A stretch of 64,000 nt of DNA from Ulota crispa (Eukaryota; Streptophyta; Bryopsida; Orthotrichales; Orthotrichaceae), in NCBI GenBank assembly GCA_963920765.1, contig OY987245.1, positions 10,990,727-11,054,726 of the forward strand. Direction: 5' to 3'. Positions within the stretch are counted from its first letter, which is position 1, and every line of letters starts with the position of its first letter. A program made the position numbers and the translations under genes. The notes below the pieces were generated by a model. The model was not told where the DNA came from and made no database searches. It was given only the letters and a program-made list of their open reading frames with translations. Shown here piece by piece: positions 21,220 through 33,503 of this stretch.

Positions 21220-22205
21220 GAGCAAAAATTTGAACCTTCCATAAGGCCCTTAAGAAGTTTCAAAAAGGATAAAAAAGGACCCCAAGACATGTACTTATTG
21301 CAACAAACAAGTCACTAATCCCCTATTTTTGCCCACCCTTTGAGTTCAATGCAATCATGAAAATTATATTGATGTGCCATCTCAATAGGACAAAGATGTG
21401 GGTACAATAGAACCATAAATTCTATTTTGCTCTATTTGTATACGTGAGTGAAATACTTGAGTAGTGACTAGTGAGTTCATCTACATTTTTTTTCAATGCA
21501 ATGCCTTTTTGTATTGTTTTAGATTGTGCATGTGAATAAGATCCTTCATACAAGGACTAGATTACCATTATCTATTCATGGTTTTTGTGATGTACAATAG
21601 GAAAGTTGTGCAAGGTAAAGACACTTCACACACTTTCTAATGTACCTAGCCTAGGCTCAATAAATGTTAAGAGTGTCAAATCTTAACGGCCTTGTTGGTG
21701 GTTCATAATTTTGCTAATGTGCTAATTGTGCTCCTCTCAATCACCAATTGAGTACAAAAAGATGCCCAAAGTCATTAGGAAAAATTTGAGCCCTTCAAGA
21801 GCCCTCTAATGTTTGATAAACCAAGCTATTATTTGGCTACCTGGAGTACAAGGAAAACCACTCATATCTATCTCTTCCTTGTATGAAGGACCTTAGTCAC
21901 ATGCACAACTCAAAACAATACAAAAGATTGCACTCATAACATATGTAAATGACTCACTAATCATTATCCAAGTACTTCACTCATTTATTCAAATAGAGGA
22001 AAATAGAATTTATGGTCCTATTCTACCCATAGTTTTTGTCCAATTGGGATAACATAATTATATACTTTTCATGATTGCATTGAATTCAAAGTATGAATGG
22101 AAATAGAGGATTAGTGATTTTTTTGTTGTAATAAATACATATCTTAAGACCCTTTTAGAGAGTTTGGAGGGGGCTCTTGGAGGGCTCAAATTTTTCCTAA
22201 TGCCT
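21220..22205. mobile_element. Long foldback element, about 1 kb
   Basis: The outer arms pair over more than 200 bp: ATTGCATTGAATTCAAAGT near 22075 is the complement of sequence near 21335-21355, and ATTTGAACCTTCC near 21228 pairs with the right edge. The inner part also folds around GATCCTTCATACAAGGACTAG. Target duplication and superfamily are not resolved. Confidence 0.6.
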
Positions 22206-22232
22206 AGAGTTGGGTTTCCATTTATCTATATC

Positions 22233-22813
22233 TTAACCCCTAAAGGACCAAGCCCCCTTTTCAGGGACAAATGGAATTTCAGGCACGTACCTATGGCTAA
22301 ACTACTTTGCGTGATTTTTTGAAACTTTTATGGGAGATGGAGAATTCAGAGATCTGTGTGGGCATCTAATTTTTACCTCATTTTGACATTTATTGAAGAA
22401 GTTAAAAATGAATTTATGAGAATTTTAGTTTGGCGGGCAGCCCAAAAACTTTTTTAAAAATTTTATTTTAAAAAAATAAAAATTTGAGGTTAGTTCTTTA
22501 AACTTACATATATGTGGGAAGCTTTGAAACATTCAATTCTAATTAATGAGATGAAAGTTATGAGAAGTTTTAGTTTGCGTGTAGGCATTGTTTTGAGATT
22601 CTCCACACCTACCCGCAAACTAAAACTTCTCATAAATTCATTTTTGACTTCTTCAATAAATGTCGGAATGAGGTAAAAATTAGACCCACACAGATCTTTA
22701 AATTCCCCATCTTCCATAAAAATTTCAAAAAATTACACAAAGTAGTTTAGCCATAAATACATGCCCAAAATCCTAAAAGTACCCCAAGGGAACTTTGGTC
22801 CTTTAGGGGTTAA
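22233..22813. mobile_element. TTAA-family foldback element, symmetric type
   Basis: Ends CCCCTAAAGGACCAAG and TTTGGTCCTTTAGGGG lie between TTAA sites. The arms meet near 22605 at CCACACCTACC, as in the copy at 15139. It is 581 bp with no coding capacity. Confidence 0.85.
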
Positions 22814-23416
22814 CAAACTTATCCTAAATTCCTAATTCCTTGGCCTGAAGTTTCCAAAAGTGCTACCAAGTACGCACTACGCAGTTCTACGTGAACAGGG
22901 ACTCGAGAGACACGGTTCTAATACTTTCAACCAAAGATCTTGTTGGAAAAGTTATATAAATACACATTTTGTCTTTTTGTTCTTTTTGTGTAGGTAAGAA
23001 GGGCTCGCCTCATACTTATGGCAAGTGAACTGTTTCAAACCAGGACCAGATCTCTCACCAACTAAGATATATAAAATGCGGCATCCGCATTGCACGATGA
23101 GAAAATGGTACTTGGCCGTGCAATGAAGTGCGCCCTCCTTTTAGTACGAATGCACTAGTATACAGTTCATGAAACTGGGGCTGGCGCAACAACAACAGTC
23201 CTGACGATGGTCTCGTCACTCTCGTCACGGTCGTCACTCTTGTGGGAGTGGCGTGATGGTCGTTGACAGTTCGCCGATTGCATGCGACTAAGGCAGCTTT
23301 TATTCCTGGTCACCGGACCTCTTCTTCCCCCACACAGCGTTGAGCCGCAAACTCGCTGAAGACCAAGCGTTGACAGACCGTGCATTATTTTGTTGTACTT
23401 TCTGGGATTTCGCAAC
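22814..23416. other. Non-coding, partly GC-richer stretch
   Basis: Positions 23060-23400 are noticeably GC-richer than the surroundings and hold overlapping short open frames on the minus strand. None resembles a known protein. It could be a decayed gene fragment. Confidence 0.3.
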
Positions 23417-23522
23417 TAAGGTAGCAGCACCCATACACGTGAGTGTTTCCATGGGCGTGACCTTCATTGGCACCCATATCGGCACCCATATCTGTGTTTT
23501 TTTGGTCACATGATTAACAAAT

Positions 23523-23779
23523 AACACCATATTATGTAACCTGGGGAAAAGGGAGGTACCATTTTGTACTCCACCTTAAATCCAAAAGGTTACCTCAAAC
23601 CAAATTTGAAGGTATCATATTTAATTTGAGCCACTAAGATTTTTTCTCTTTCAAATTTCTCCTCTTAGGTGAGGGCATGTGTACCAAAAAAAATTCTAGA
23701 GCTCAGTTTTAGGTGATCACTTGAAACCTTCAAAAGTCCCAAAAAGTACCATTTTTCCCAAATTACATAATATGGTGTT
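23523..23779. mobile_element. 4-bp-duplication MITE, AAAT target
   Basis: Ends AACACCATATTATGTAA and TTACATAATATGGTGTT are perfect inverted repeats. The exact direct repeat AAAT lies at 23519-23522 and 23780-23783. The empty equivalent CTAACAAATACAAA at 31344 has one AAAT, confirming the duplication. Confidence 0.9.
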
Positions 23780-23856
23780 AAATACAAAAAAATAATGGTT
23801 ATAGGTGACAAGATAATGATTATGAGTGATAAGTGTAGTGCATTTGAATGTCAATG

Positions 23857-24158
23857 AACGTGTTATTCATTAATTTTGGAAAACGATGGGTACCATTTTG
23901 TACCTCATCTTAATCCAAAATTGTCACCTTACTTCAAATTAAGGAGGTCACTTGAAACCTAATTAATGAATTTTTGTCCAAACTTTTAGAAGTTCATGAA
24001 CTTTCTATCCAAAAAGAGCGTATTTTTGGATGATATATATCTCATTTCATTGAAAATAGTCAACAAATTCTCAATTCAATGAATATGGCGTTCTTTGGGA
24101 AAAAAAAACCAAAAATCCCACTTTGTACATTTTTTTCCAAATTAACAAATAAAGTGTT
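23857..24158. mobile_element. 4-bp-duplication MITE, AATG target
   Basis: Ends AACGTGTTATTCATTAA and TTAACAAATAAAGTGTT are imperfect inverted repeats. AATG flanks both sides (23853-23856 and 24159-24162). The empty equivalent GACAATGGGTATGG at 31436 has a single AATG. The termini are more diverged than in the copy at 23523. Confidence 0.85.
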
Positions 24159-24484
24159 AATGGGTTTGGACACAAATATAGTGAATGGCATTAAATAAAT
24201 TTGTAATACCATGTATTGAAGTAATGTACTAATCCTCAGCTTGTTCATTATTGAAGTTTGACAACTTCATACAAAACAATGCATTATACACAAATGACAT
24301 ATACACAAACATAATTAAAGCAAAAGATACTTCATTCAGTTTAAAAGAGAATCCAGGTACACAACATTTGCACCTATTAAATGCTTGCTTACACATTCTT
24401 CTACTACTATGCTTCTGAATGACTATTGTTCTCATACTTGCTACAAGCGTGAGTGCGAGAGAGAGGATAAGTTGCGTGAAATTC

Positions 24485-25243
<759 letters not shown>

Positions 25244-25732
25244 GCTCTAATTTGAATTAGAGGACTTGGAAAGAAAGAGGTTCTTGGCCTGATGTCATAT
25301 CTCTATACAGATCCTCATGCTGTAGTTACAGGTTTACAACTACATATTCCCACAATATCTTGAGTGATAAATCAAGGAAGTGAAGACACAATCCAAGTAC
25401 CATAAGCATGGTATTTGTCACCTTTCATGATTTTGAGTGTCCCATCTTACAATTGAAGTAGCTGTTCAAACTAGTATTATGAGCATATTAACCATTTGAA
25501 GACTTTAGTAAGCATTTATTTAGCATCTCCTACACACAATTATACATTTTCAATGATTTTACATTTTTATAAACTTTGCATGAACAAATGTTTGCAACTA
25601 GAACTTTGTAATTGATGCTAATATTTTTGGTTTCCACTTGCCTACTTAACAATAATTTTTTCAAAGTTTGTCAATTGATTTTCATACTCCAAAGTCCTTA
25701 AAATAATGCTTTTGAGTGCTTGTATCTTACTA

Positions 25733-26195
25733 ATGTGCCATGTGCTCTGCTTGTTTATCTTTCTCAAATTTGAAAAGCTTAATTTTCCATTGTTGCGTCC
25801 CATGCAACGGTCCCGCTTTTGTTTATTAGAGCACCTGCATTCTGGCGACGAATACTCCGCCATAGCCAAATTTTGAAATGAGAAGGTGTTCTCAATGAGT
25901 GTTCGGATCCAACCACTAGGGGGGAGAAGAAATGGCATCTTTTACGGGGTTTCAAACCTCGTGGAAAATAGACTTTTCTCATGCGAAGTTGTATTTTTTC
26001 CTTTAAAAAGTCGAAAAGTTTTTAGCACCCATTGAGGTGCTTGAAAGTGCAAATATGGACTCTCTCCTGTGAAAAAATAAGGAAAACAACAAGAATTTAG
26101 CCTTGAAAACGTTGTAAGAAATCAAGATGTTTCTCTCTCTTGTTAAAAGGGTTGGAGGAAAAACAACTAAGTTTGTTAAGAAACTAATCAAGCTT
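25733..26195. other. Non-coding stretch, nothing recognised
   Basis: The minus-strand open frames at 25642-25982 overlap in two frames and show no known features. ATTAGAGCACCTGCATT near 25827 resembles the ends of TAA-flanked elements, but no partner was found. Confidence 0.35.
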
Positions 26196-26199
26196 TGAT

Positions 26200-27170
26200 C
26201 TTCCTATTAAAGTGGTGCTTGGATAAGGCCACCACTTTGGGCTAGAAAAAAGCGTTAATTGTATCCAAACACTGATTATGAACAAGCACTCTATTCATAT
26301 TACTTCCCTTAGTTTTGGTGGTTGCAACTTTGCAGGTGCTTTTCCACTTGTGTTTCTAATTCATTAATTTGACACCTTTCAAGTTGATGAGTCAAAATGG
26401 GCAATGACAAAAAGCAATCGTTGATTGTACGCAAGCACTTGACCTTAATCAGGCTCATAATACACATTTTGGGCAAAAGGAGAGTGGGGGTGTGATTCTA
26501 TCCAATTGTTTCTGCTACAAAGGTTGACATTAACCAAGAACCACTATAGAAAGTAAGATAGTGGAAACTATATAGTAGTAATTGGTTGGCTTATGACAAT
26601 GAATATTTTAAAATTGGAGGAAAGATTGATTGGATAGGAAATCAACTAGTGTGAAGAAAACATCAATGGGTTTCTTATCTCTGAATGTCTAGATAGAGCA
26701 AATTTTAGTTGGCTTCTTTCCATAAATTAGGATTTCAATTGGTTGAAATGATTTATAAGGTTGATAAATATCAAAAAATTGGTACATAGAGTTGGATGAG
26801 TATGGATGGATAGGTGTGAATTTAGCGTAGAACTGGAGTATTGGACAACAATGGTAGTTTAGGATTTGGGGTTGAGTAGTTCTCTCCAAATGACGTCCCT
26901 TTGTTGCTAATGACTAGCCTCCTTCACAATTGCATACTCCTTGCGCTCTCCACTATTGCATCTCTTGCTTTGACAATCCTCCACCTTGCAACTCCTAATA
27001 CTACAGCTTTTATTTTTTTAACCTTTTTGCTTTTGCAACTCATGCTCTTGCATCTTTGGCTTTAGTAGTTAAATGGAGTGTTTGTTTAAGATCAATGCTT
27101 GGACATGATCAATGTTTTTTTCCTAGACCAAGGCATTGACCTTATCCAAGCACCACTATACAACCAAAGT
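26200..27170. mobile_element. Possible foldback element
   Basis: AGTGGTGCTTGGATAAGG at 26210 pairs with the segment CCTTATCCAAGCACCACT near 27134-27152, and AAAGTGG lies beyond each. Related fragments recur inside near 26430 and 26530. Ends and duplication are unresolved. Confidence 0.45.
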
Positions 27171-27545
27171 GGAGATAGTAGAATATCATGTGCTCAATAA
27201 TTCTGCAATTTTTTCTACAAGTGAGAGTAAAAGCTCACATAATGAATACAAAATGGATGGTACTTGAAGAACATTGCAATTCACCATTAAATGCAAGTGC
27301 ACACTACGCACAACAAATATGACCACAACATTCTTGCTTCAAGGAAACTTTGAGCAACATGTGCATTCAATATATATACAGAAATCTTGACGCACTACTT
27401 GGGATACACTAGGATTGTGGAGTTTTACTTGAAGATTGATAGTTTACAACCAATCAAACAAACCAACTACAAAAAGGCACTATAAACTACAAATCTTTTG
27501 TAAAGAAAGGAAAGTACCATTGCTAAGACTCTCCAGTACAAGAAC

Positions 27546-28165
27546 TTGCACTCCATCAACCATTTTGCCAGTTTTGTGTGTTCATTGTCGCTAGAAAACT
27601 TGTCAAGTGTGTCCTTGGCTAGGGATGAAGCAGACACATCTATTTTGTTATTTTGGGCAATTTTTGGCCAAGATGGCCAAGCTATCCAATCTTGGAAAAT
27701 AAGAAAAAAAATTGTTATGTTTCACCTTCATTGCATGACATGATTTTAAATTTGGTAATGTAACTATCCATGCTAAAATCAGGACGTGAACTAAGATTGG
27801 AACAATCATGTTACAGCATGGACTTTAGGTCTAGGCAACAATATGCTTGCATGAGGGCAAATACACAAAAGGACAACAACATTAGGTGGCAAGGTGCAAA
27901 CATTTGCATATGGACACGTAGACAATGTTTGCACATGTCATAGCATCTTTGCCTAGAATTAAAATTGACGCCTAAATTATTGCGTTTTCATCACAACCCT
28001 ACATCTATGCCCTTGCACATGAGCCAACACCTTGACTCCATGTTGACAATTATGTGTACGTTCAACATATAGCCATTTTCAAAGTAAATCCACGTCCACC
28101 TCTTCTTTCTTTTTTTGAAATCAAATATGGGTTCACTCCATTAAATAAGCGGGAGCTCAAGACAA
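27546..28165. repeat. Old dispersed repeat, first copy
   Basis: Several blocks recur in order at 29190-29850: GGGCAATTTTTGGCCAAGA, a block around ACATGATT, GACTCCATGTTG, and GAGCTCAAGACAAACAGAC near the end. Identity is low and no coding domain is visible. The type of repeat is unknown. Confidence 0.5.
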
Positions 28166-29016
28166 ACAGACATTTGGTCTAACATGACAAATTGACAATC
28201 CAAACATGACAACCCAAAGGCACATCACTGGTGACTTTGGCCACGTTGGTGGTGATGACCGTGACCTTTGTGACCGTGGGCCCTGTGACCGTGGGCCCTG
28301 TGACGGGCGCTAAATGGGGTCTCTGTCGAAGCAAGGCCTTTGGATTTCGAAGCTGCCAACTTTGAGCAACAGCTTCCATGCTCACCTCCAGGTCCATTTG
28401 AGGATTATTTGAGCTCAAGAGAAGGCCTCCCAATTTTGATACATCACCTTATTTATTTAGGAGAAGAATAGGTAAGGTATTTATACAAGGGTCTTTACTC
28501 TATTTTGTGTAAATTACTCAAATGTATCATGTTACATGACAAAAGGATTTGATGACCATGCAAAATAATATTATAACGTGATAATAAAAAATGCAAGGAT
28601 CTCTAGTGGAACACAAGAATAAACTACAATTAGATTTCCCAATTGAATAAGGACACTCATCACACAAAGAGAATATAATATTGTAAAAAGAAATTATCCT
28701 CATGAAGTACTACGTAACAAGTTGCAAGCAGGTATAGGGCATTAGTCTCTTTTGATCTGAAAAAGGACACCACTTTTAAATGCTGTTGACCCCTCCAGCC
28801 ACCTCTCTTGAGGGCCTTCTCTTGAGCTCATTTTTCCTCTAATGATAGTAAAAAGAGGTTCCACATTGTAGTTCCAATATTCCAACCTCGTTTTTTCTAT
28901 CGCTTGTTTCACTAGACTGCACTCTCACATACTCAAATATTCCAAGTGTGGCTTACATGGACGTTAGCATGCACACACATTTTGTAAGAAATGTGAAGTT
29001 GAGCACAGATGTGAGG
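28166..29016. other. Repeat-derived spacer with a short inverted repeat
   Basis: GAGCTCAAGAGAAGGCCTCC at 28409 pairs with GAGGGCCTTCTCTTGAGCTC at 28811, bracketing about 400 bp. Within 28255-28310 the block GTGACCGTGGGCCCT occurs twice in tandem. No gene is recognised. Confidence 0.5.
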
Positions 29017-29018
29017 TA

Positions 29019-29154
29019 AGGTGGGAGGTCCATAAGTCAACCATTTAAGCCTACCTAACTCATCAATGATGGTAATAGATATCTAGAGGAACATGTTACT
29101 ATTCCTAAATGGGGAATGCTTTTAGAACATGATTGCTTCTAGAGCCTCCTACAA
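29019..29154. mobile_element. TA-flanked MITE, uninterrupted sister of 16068-17121
   Basis: It reads AGGTGGGAGGTCCATAAG at the left and GAGCCTCCTAC at the right. Across the point where the sister copy has its insert it reads ACCATTTAAGCCTACC, with a single TTAA (29045-29048). It is an empty-site reference. Confidence 0.8.
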
Positions 29155-29189
29155 TAAGCTTATTTTTTCCAAAAAGGATAGGCAGTTAG

Positions 29190-29850
29190 TCATGATATCT
29201 TGAATTTTTCACAAGGCATCAATCATCACCCATGTTACTTTGGGCAAGTTTTGGTCCAAGGATTGAACTAGGTGTGAACCCCACAAATAGTTGATTTGAT
29301 TCAATGTTGCATTTTATGGTTCTTGACCTAAAAGATTAAGAAACAAATTGTCATGTATTATCTTCACTATGTAACATGGTTTTTGATTTGACAACATGAT
29401 TGTCCATGTTGAAAATGAGGGTTAGGTCGTTGACGTTTAGGGGTAGACGCAAGGTTGCATTAAACCCTAAACCCTAAACCCTAAACCCTAAACCTATGTC
29501 CCAATTGCTTGCGTCCTTGCACTGACCATGCAACTAAGCTCCATGTTCTTAATTCCGTGCCATGACTCCATGTTGGTAGCCACATTACAAGAAAAATGTC
29601 TAAATTGACAAATCCAAATTGACTTAAATGTGTCCAAAAATGACAAAAAAAACATTTGCAATGATAAAAAAAAATATTTGAATCAACATGTCCAAATGAC
29701 AAAAAATGTCCAAATTGACACTGTTCCTTGTAATGCAATGTGTGTGACCAACATGTACAAAGTATGCCCATGTCTGTTTTTTTTATTGTATTTTGAAATC
29801 AATTATAAGTTGATGATATTGGACGGGAAAGAGCTCAATCAGACGGACAG
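29190..29850. repeat. Old dispersed repeat, second copy
   Basis: It is collinear at low identity with 27546-28165, for example GGGCAAGTTTTGGTCCAAG, GACTCCATGTTGG and GAGCTCAATCAGACGGACAG. The telomere-like block lies inside it and is absent from the other copy. Confidence 0.5.
29461..29494. repeat. Interstitial telomere-type repeat (CCCTAAA)
   Basis: Nearly five tandem copies of TAAACCC, the complement of the plant telomere repeat TTTAGGG. It is too short to be a chromosome end. Such blocks arise by break repair or occur in promoters as telo-boxes; there is no nearby gene here. Confidence 0.9.
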
Positions 29851-30191
29851 ACGGGTAGGTGAACAAATAATCCAATGTGACAACCACGGCATCACCATGT
29901 TCCTCAAAATGGTGAAATCTCCAGGAACTGATACTTTTTCTTTCTAGACAATCGTCTTAATCCTCAGACCTACTCCAGTTTTGGTTTCTACAGCTTTCTG
30001 CACACGAAATGAGCCATTCTTGGCACTCCCAGAGTCCTAGGAATGCCGTTCTAATGAGCACGACCATGGACTTCCAATAGGCCCCAGTTCATACCACATA
30101 AAATTCCTCTTAGACTGTAATAAAAATAGATAAAAATTCTGGTCCAGGGGGAGGTAGAGTGAGTTGCAAACCTGCGTTGGTTTGTGGAGTA

Positions 30192-31190
30192 AGGTAGAAG
30201 CACCCATAAGCATCAAAATAACCCCTCACCGCCCATGGTAATTTTGAGTATCTCAGAATTTGTTTGAAAGTGCACAAAATGTTAGCATTTTGATCAATCT
30301 TATCAATTTTATCTAAAGCGCAGCCGTACAAATTTAAAGTAGACATGTTGTAGATCACATAGGAAAAGAAATCACAACAATATCATTTATGGATTGAAAA
30401 ATTATAATGTTTGATCATGAGGGTGTTAAAATTGCAAAAGTGATTTGAAGTCTTTCAATCCTAAAATTGAGGGTACCAAAAAAATAGAAGTCTATAAAGT
30501 GTAACGTGCATAACGCCAATCAATTTATGGCTTCTCAAAATCTATTCTACAATTTTTTAAATTGAATTTTTAATGTGATTTTTTCTCCAAGTTCTAGTGT
30601 AGTTGTTTCCAAGAAGAGCCTTCAACACTAGAAGAAGATTTGCAATGGACACCCTTGCACAAAATCTTGAATAGAAAAATTACTTTAATTCATTTTCAAA
30701 ATCAGACTCTTGATGCTAAATCTAGACTTCAATAAGAATTTAAAAATAAAAATAATCACTAAAAAAATCTTAAAGAAAAGTTGCACATCTATAAATAAAA
30801 TTTAGAGGGGCCCGATTTGGGTCCCTTGGGCGGTGAGGGGTTAAGGATTTTGGAGTAGGAAAATCAATTGATGAACTTCAAAAAAAGTATTGTCAAGTCA
30901 AGAAGAGGAAACCAAAAATATTGGCATCAATATCAAAGTTCCAATTGCAAGCTTTTGTTCACAAAGATTTCTCAAAGTCCAAAATCACTAAAACTATATG
31001 GTTTTGTGTAAGAGATGCTAAAAACAATGCTTATTGGTTTTTAAATAGTGAGATGGGACACTCAAAATTATCATGTTAGTCACCCAAGACCATCACTTCA
31101 TCACCTATGACCATTTGTTTTTGTATTTGTCAATCATTAACAAAGCTAGGTGACGCCCATGGAGACATGACGGAAAGTGTTGCTACCATA
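30192..31190 (-). mobile_element. TA-flanked element with an inserted TTAA element
   Basis: The left end AGGTAGAAGCACCCATAAG follows TA. Interior 30845-31160 is the reverse complement of much of 31261-31865, so the two form a large inverted pair. The right end near GTGTTGCTACC is degenerate. It is interrupted by the element at 30218-30844. Confidence 0.65.
30218..30844. mobile_element. TTAA-family element with CTCACCGCCC ends
   Basis: Ends CCCCTCACCGCCCATGG and TTGGGCGGTGAGGGG are strong inverted repeats. The right flank is TTAA and the left flank is ATAA, a one-base decay. Its subterminal sequence differs from the other subgroups, so it marks a separate subfamily. Confidence 0.8.
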
Positions 31191-31260
31191 ACTTGGTTTT
31201 GACAACGTAGTTGCAAAGTTAGCCACAAAACATGTTCTCCTACACATTGTAGGAGACTTA

Positions 31261-31865
31261 AGGTAGCAGCACCCATAAATGTGAGGTCTCCATGGGCGTG
31301 ACCTACATTTGCACCCATATCTTTGATTTTGATCCCATGACTAACAAATACAAAAAGATTGGTTATGGGTGACAAAGTAATGGTTTTGAGTGACAATGTA
31401 ATGGTTCTGGGTGACAAGTGCATCCCATTTGAGTGACAATGGGTATGGAAGTAGGTTCAATGAATGGTGTTAAATAGTTTTGCAATACCACAAATAAATA
31501 AACAAAAAAGGTGAAGACACCATTCAAGTACTCTAAGCATGGTATTTTGTCACTTTTCATGACAGGTTTGGGTGTCCCATTTAACTATTTAAGTGACTAT
31601 TCAAGCTAGTATTATGAGCGTATGAGCACAATGAAGACTTCGGTTGGCATCTTCTTTAGCATCTCCTACACACAACTATACATTTTCAATAATTTTGAAC
31701 TTTGAAAAATCTTTGTGAACAAACGCTTACAATTGGAACTTTTTAAATTGATGCCAATATTTTTGATTTCCTCTTGCTTATTTATCAAAAAAATTCAAAG
31801 TTCATCAATTGGTTTTCTTACTCCAAAATCCTTAGTTTCACTCTCATAGGTGTTGCTACTTTTAG
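31261..31865 (+). mobile_element. TA-flanked element, uninterrupted reference copy
   Basis: It begins TA then AGGTAGCAGCACCCATAA and ends near GGTGTTGCTACTTTTA. It contains the single target copies AAAT (31346) and AATG (31438) that are duplicated at 23519 and 23853, making it the empty-site reference for those insertions. Confidence 0.75.
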
Positions 31866-31990
31866 TATCGCCTATGCATACAAACCTCAAGTTTATTGAA
31901 TTGGTGATACTTGGGAAACTAGCACTTCTGAAGCTCCTCATTGGAACCTTAGATCTACTAAGATTACTACCATCAAGACTAGGTTTCAAA

Positions 31991-32354
31991 TGAACCCCTA
32001 AAAGTCGAGGAGGACAAAAATCGTGCTCCAGCCCTAAAAAATGATTTTGTGATTCAAAAAAAAGTTGTTTTTCATCTTATTTTTTTCAAAAGTGACCATA
32101 AACACATGGTCTATCATGAAAGGCAAAAAATTACTTCATGAGATGCATTCATATTTTCTTGTAACCCAAATTATGATAAGATTCAAAAACACGGTGTTAA
32201 GTCCCAAGCTGCCCTTCTTGCAAATTTCATGAGGGCACCAAGCACTGTTGACTTTTGCAAGTTTATAAAACAAAATTCTAATGGGTGGGCACTTGCTACG
32301 CCATTGTAAAAACCACTGTAGAAGGTAGCCACCCATCCGACGCTCAAGGGTTAA
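31991..32354. mobile_element. TTAA-family MITE
   Basis: The left end CCCCTAAAAGTCGAGG is flanked by TGAA (decayed TTAA) and the right end CCGACGCTCAAGGG by TTAA. Read in reverse it matches the middle-layer element at 13689 without the innermost insertion. Confidence 0.7.
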
Positions 32355-33503
32355 AAAAACATAGTTGTACAGTATACTGGAGAATTGTTGTGATTTAGAA
32401 TATGATGTCATAACCCAAGATCGCAACAAGCACAGGAAAACCCCACATGATAAGCAACATTAAAGATTCAATTATGAATATCAAGCACTACTACCAGATA
32501 ACGTTAATGAAAAGCAGAAAACCATAAAATCGACACTGCCAATAAATACAAAGTTTCATAAAGACAACAAGTAATTATCCATGTCCAAGGTAAGCATCGA
32601 CACCAGCATGAGCAACAAAGAATGAAGGAGCAATATAACTGAGGACTATCAGCAACGAGAAGAGGAAGTCTTGGATATTACAAATGCACTGGAAGGGAGG
32701 TAATCAACTGCAGGGAGTATATTTGGTGATACCTCAAGATTGAAGCAAAACCTTGGGTATTGTATAAACACCATGAATCTACAGTCTTCGCAATGCTAAG
32801 CTTGAGAATGGCAATGAGAACAGCAACATTGGACCAACTGCTAGAACATGCAGTCCTGAATAATACAAGGAGATAATAAGACTGCTCCAAAAATGTCTTG
32901 TCTGCATTTGAATGAGGAGGCCTCACATGCAGCAACTTCACATTACGGGTCACATTTGTGCCATTTTAAAATGTCGAAAGAGAATATACCGATTATAAGC
33001 CGTGGTGATAGGCTAAGAATAATATTGATAACGAGTCCATTTCAGATGGCTGATTTGCTGTTACGCGTCTTCATCTCGTCTTCCTGAATTTGATCTTCAC
33101 GCGCGTATGCGTTCATTCAATTAATGTTTCAGAATCTGTCTGTCCTGTTTCGCCCCAATTCTTCTCCTCAATTTTACTTTGTATGTCGATTCTCGGTCGA
33201 CCTCCACGAGCTTATGTATAATGCCTTCAACAGTGTTTGTTTTTTAATCATATAAGGTGGATTGGTATAACTTCAGTTTTGAGTAGGAACTGAACCCGTG
33301 AGGCTAGCAGAATGTAGGCTTGGAAACCAGAGGGTTGGATAAGGCGGTGGCTTAGGAACGGTATTGATATATTTTACAGGTAAATAATATTTACTTGACA
33401 AGGTAAGACGGGTTTTGGAGGTCATTGCGACCATAATTGGAGGCTGTATCCACAAGTGATTTGAAGCAGGCTTGGAAGACAACTTGAAGTACGTATGGCA
33501 TTT
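32355..33503. other. Downstream flank of the phosphatase gene
   Basis: Element-free sequence that should contain the 3' untranslated region of the minus-strand phosphatase gene just left of 33504. I could not fix a polyadenylation site. No other coding sequence is supported. Confidence 0.4.

Noticed and set aside
27546..29850. LTR retrotransposon with LTRs at 27546-28165 and 29190-29850
   Set aside because: The two copies are far too diverged, no TG/CA ends, primer-binding site or polyprotein were seen, and unrelated elements lie between them.
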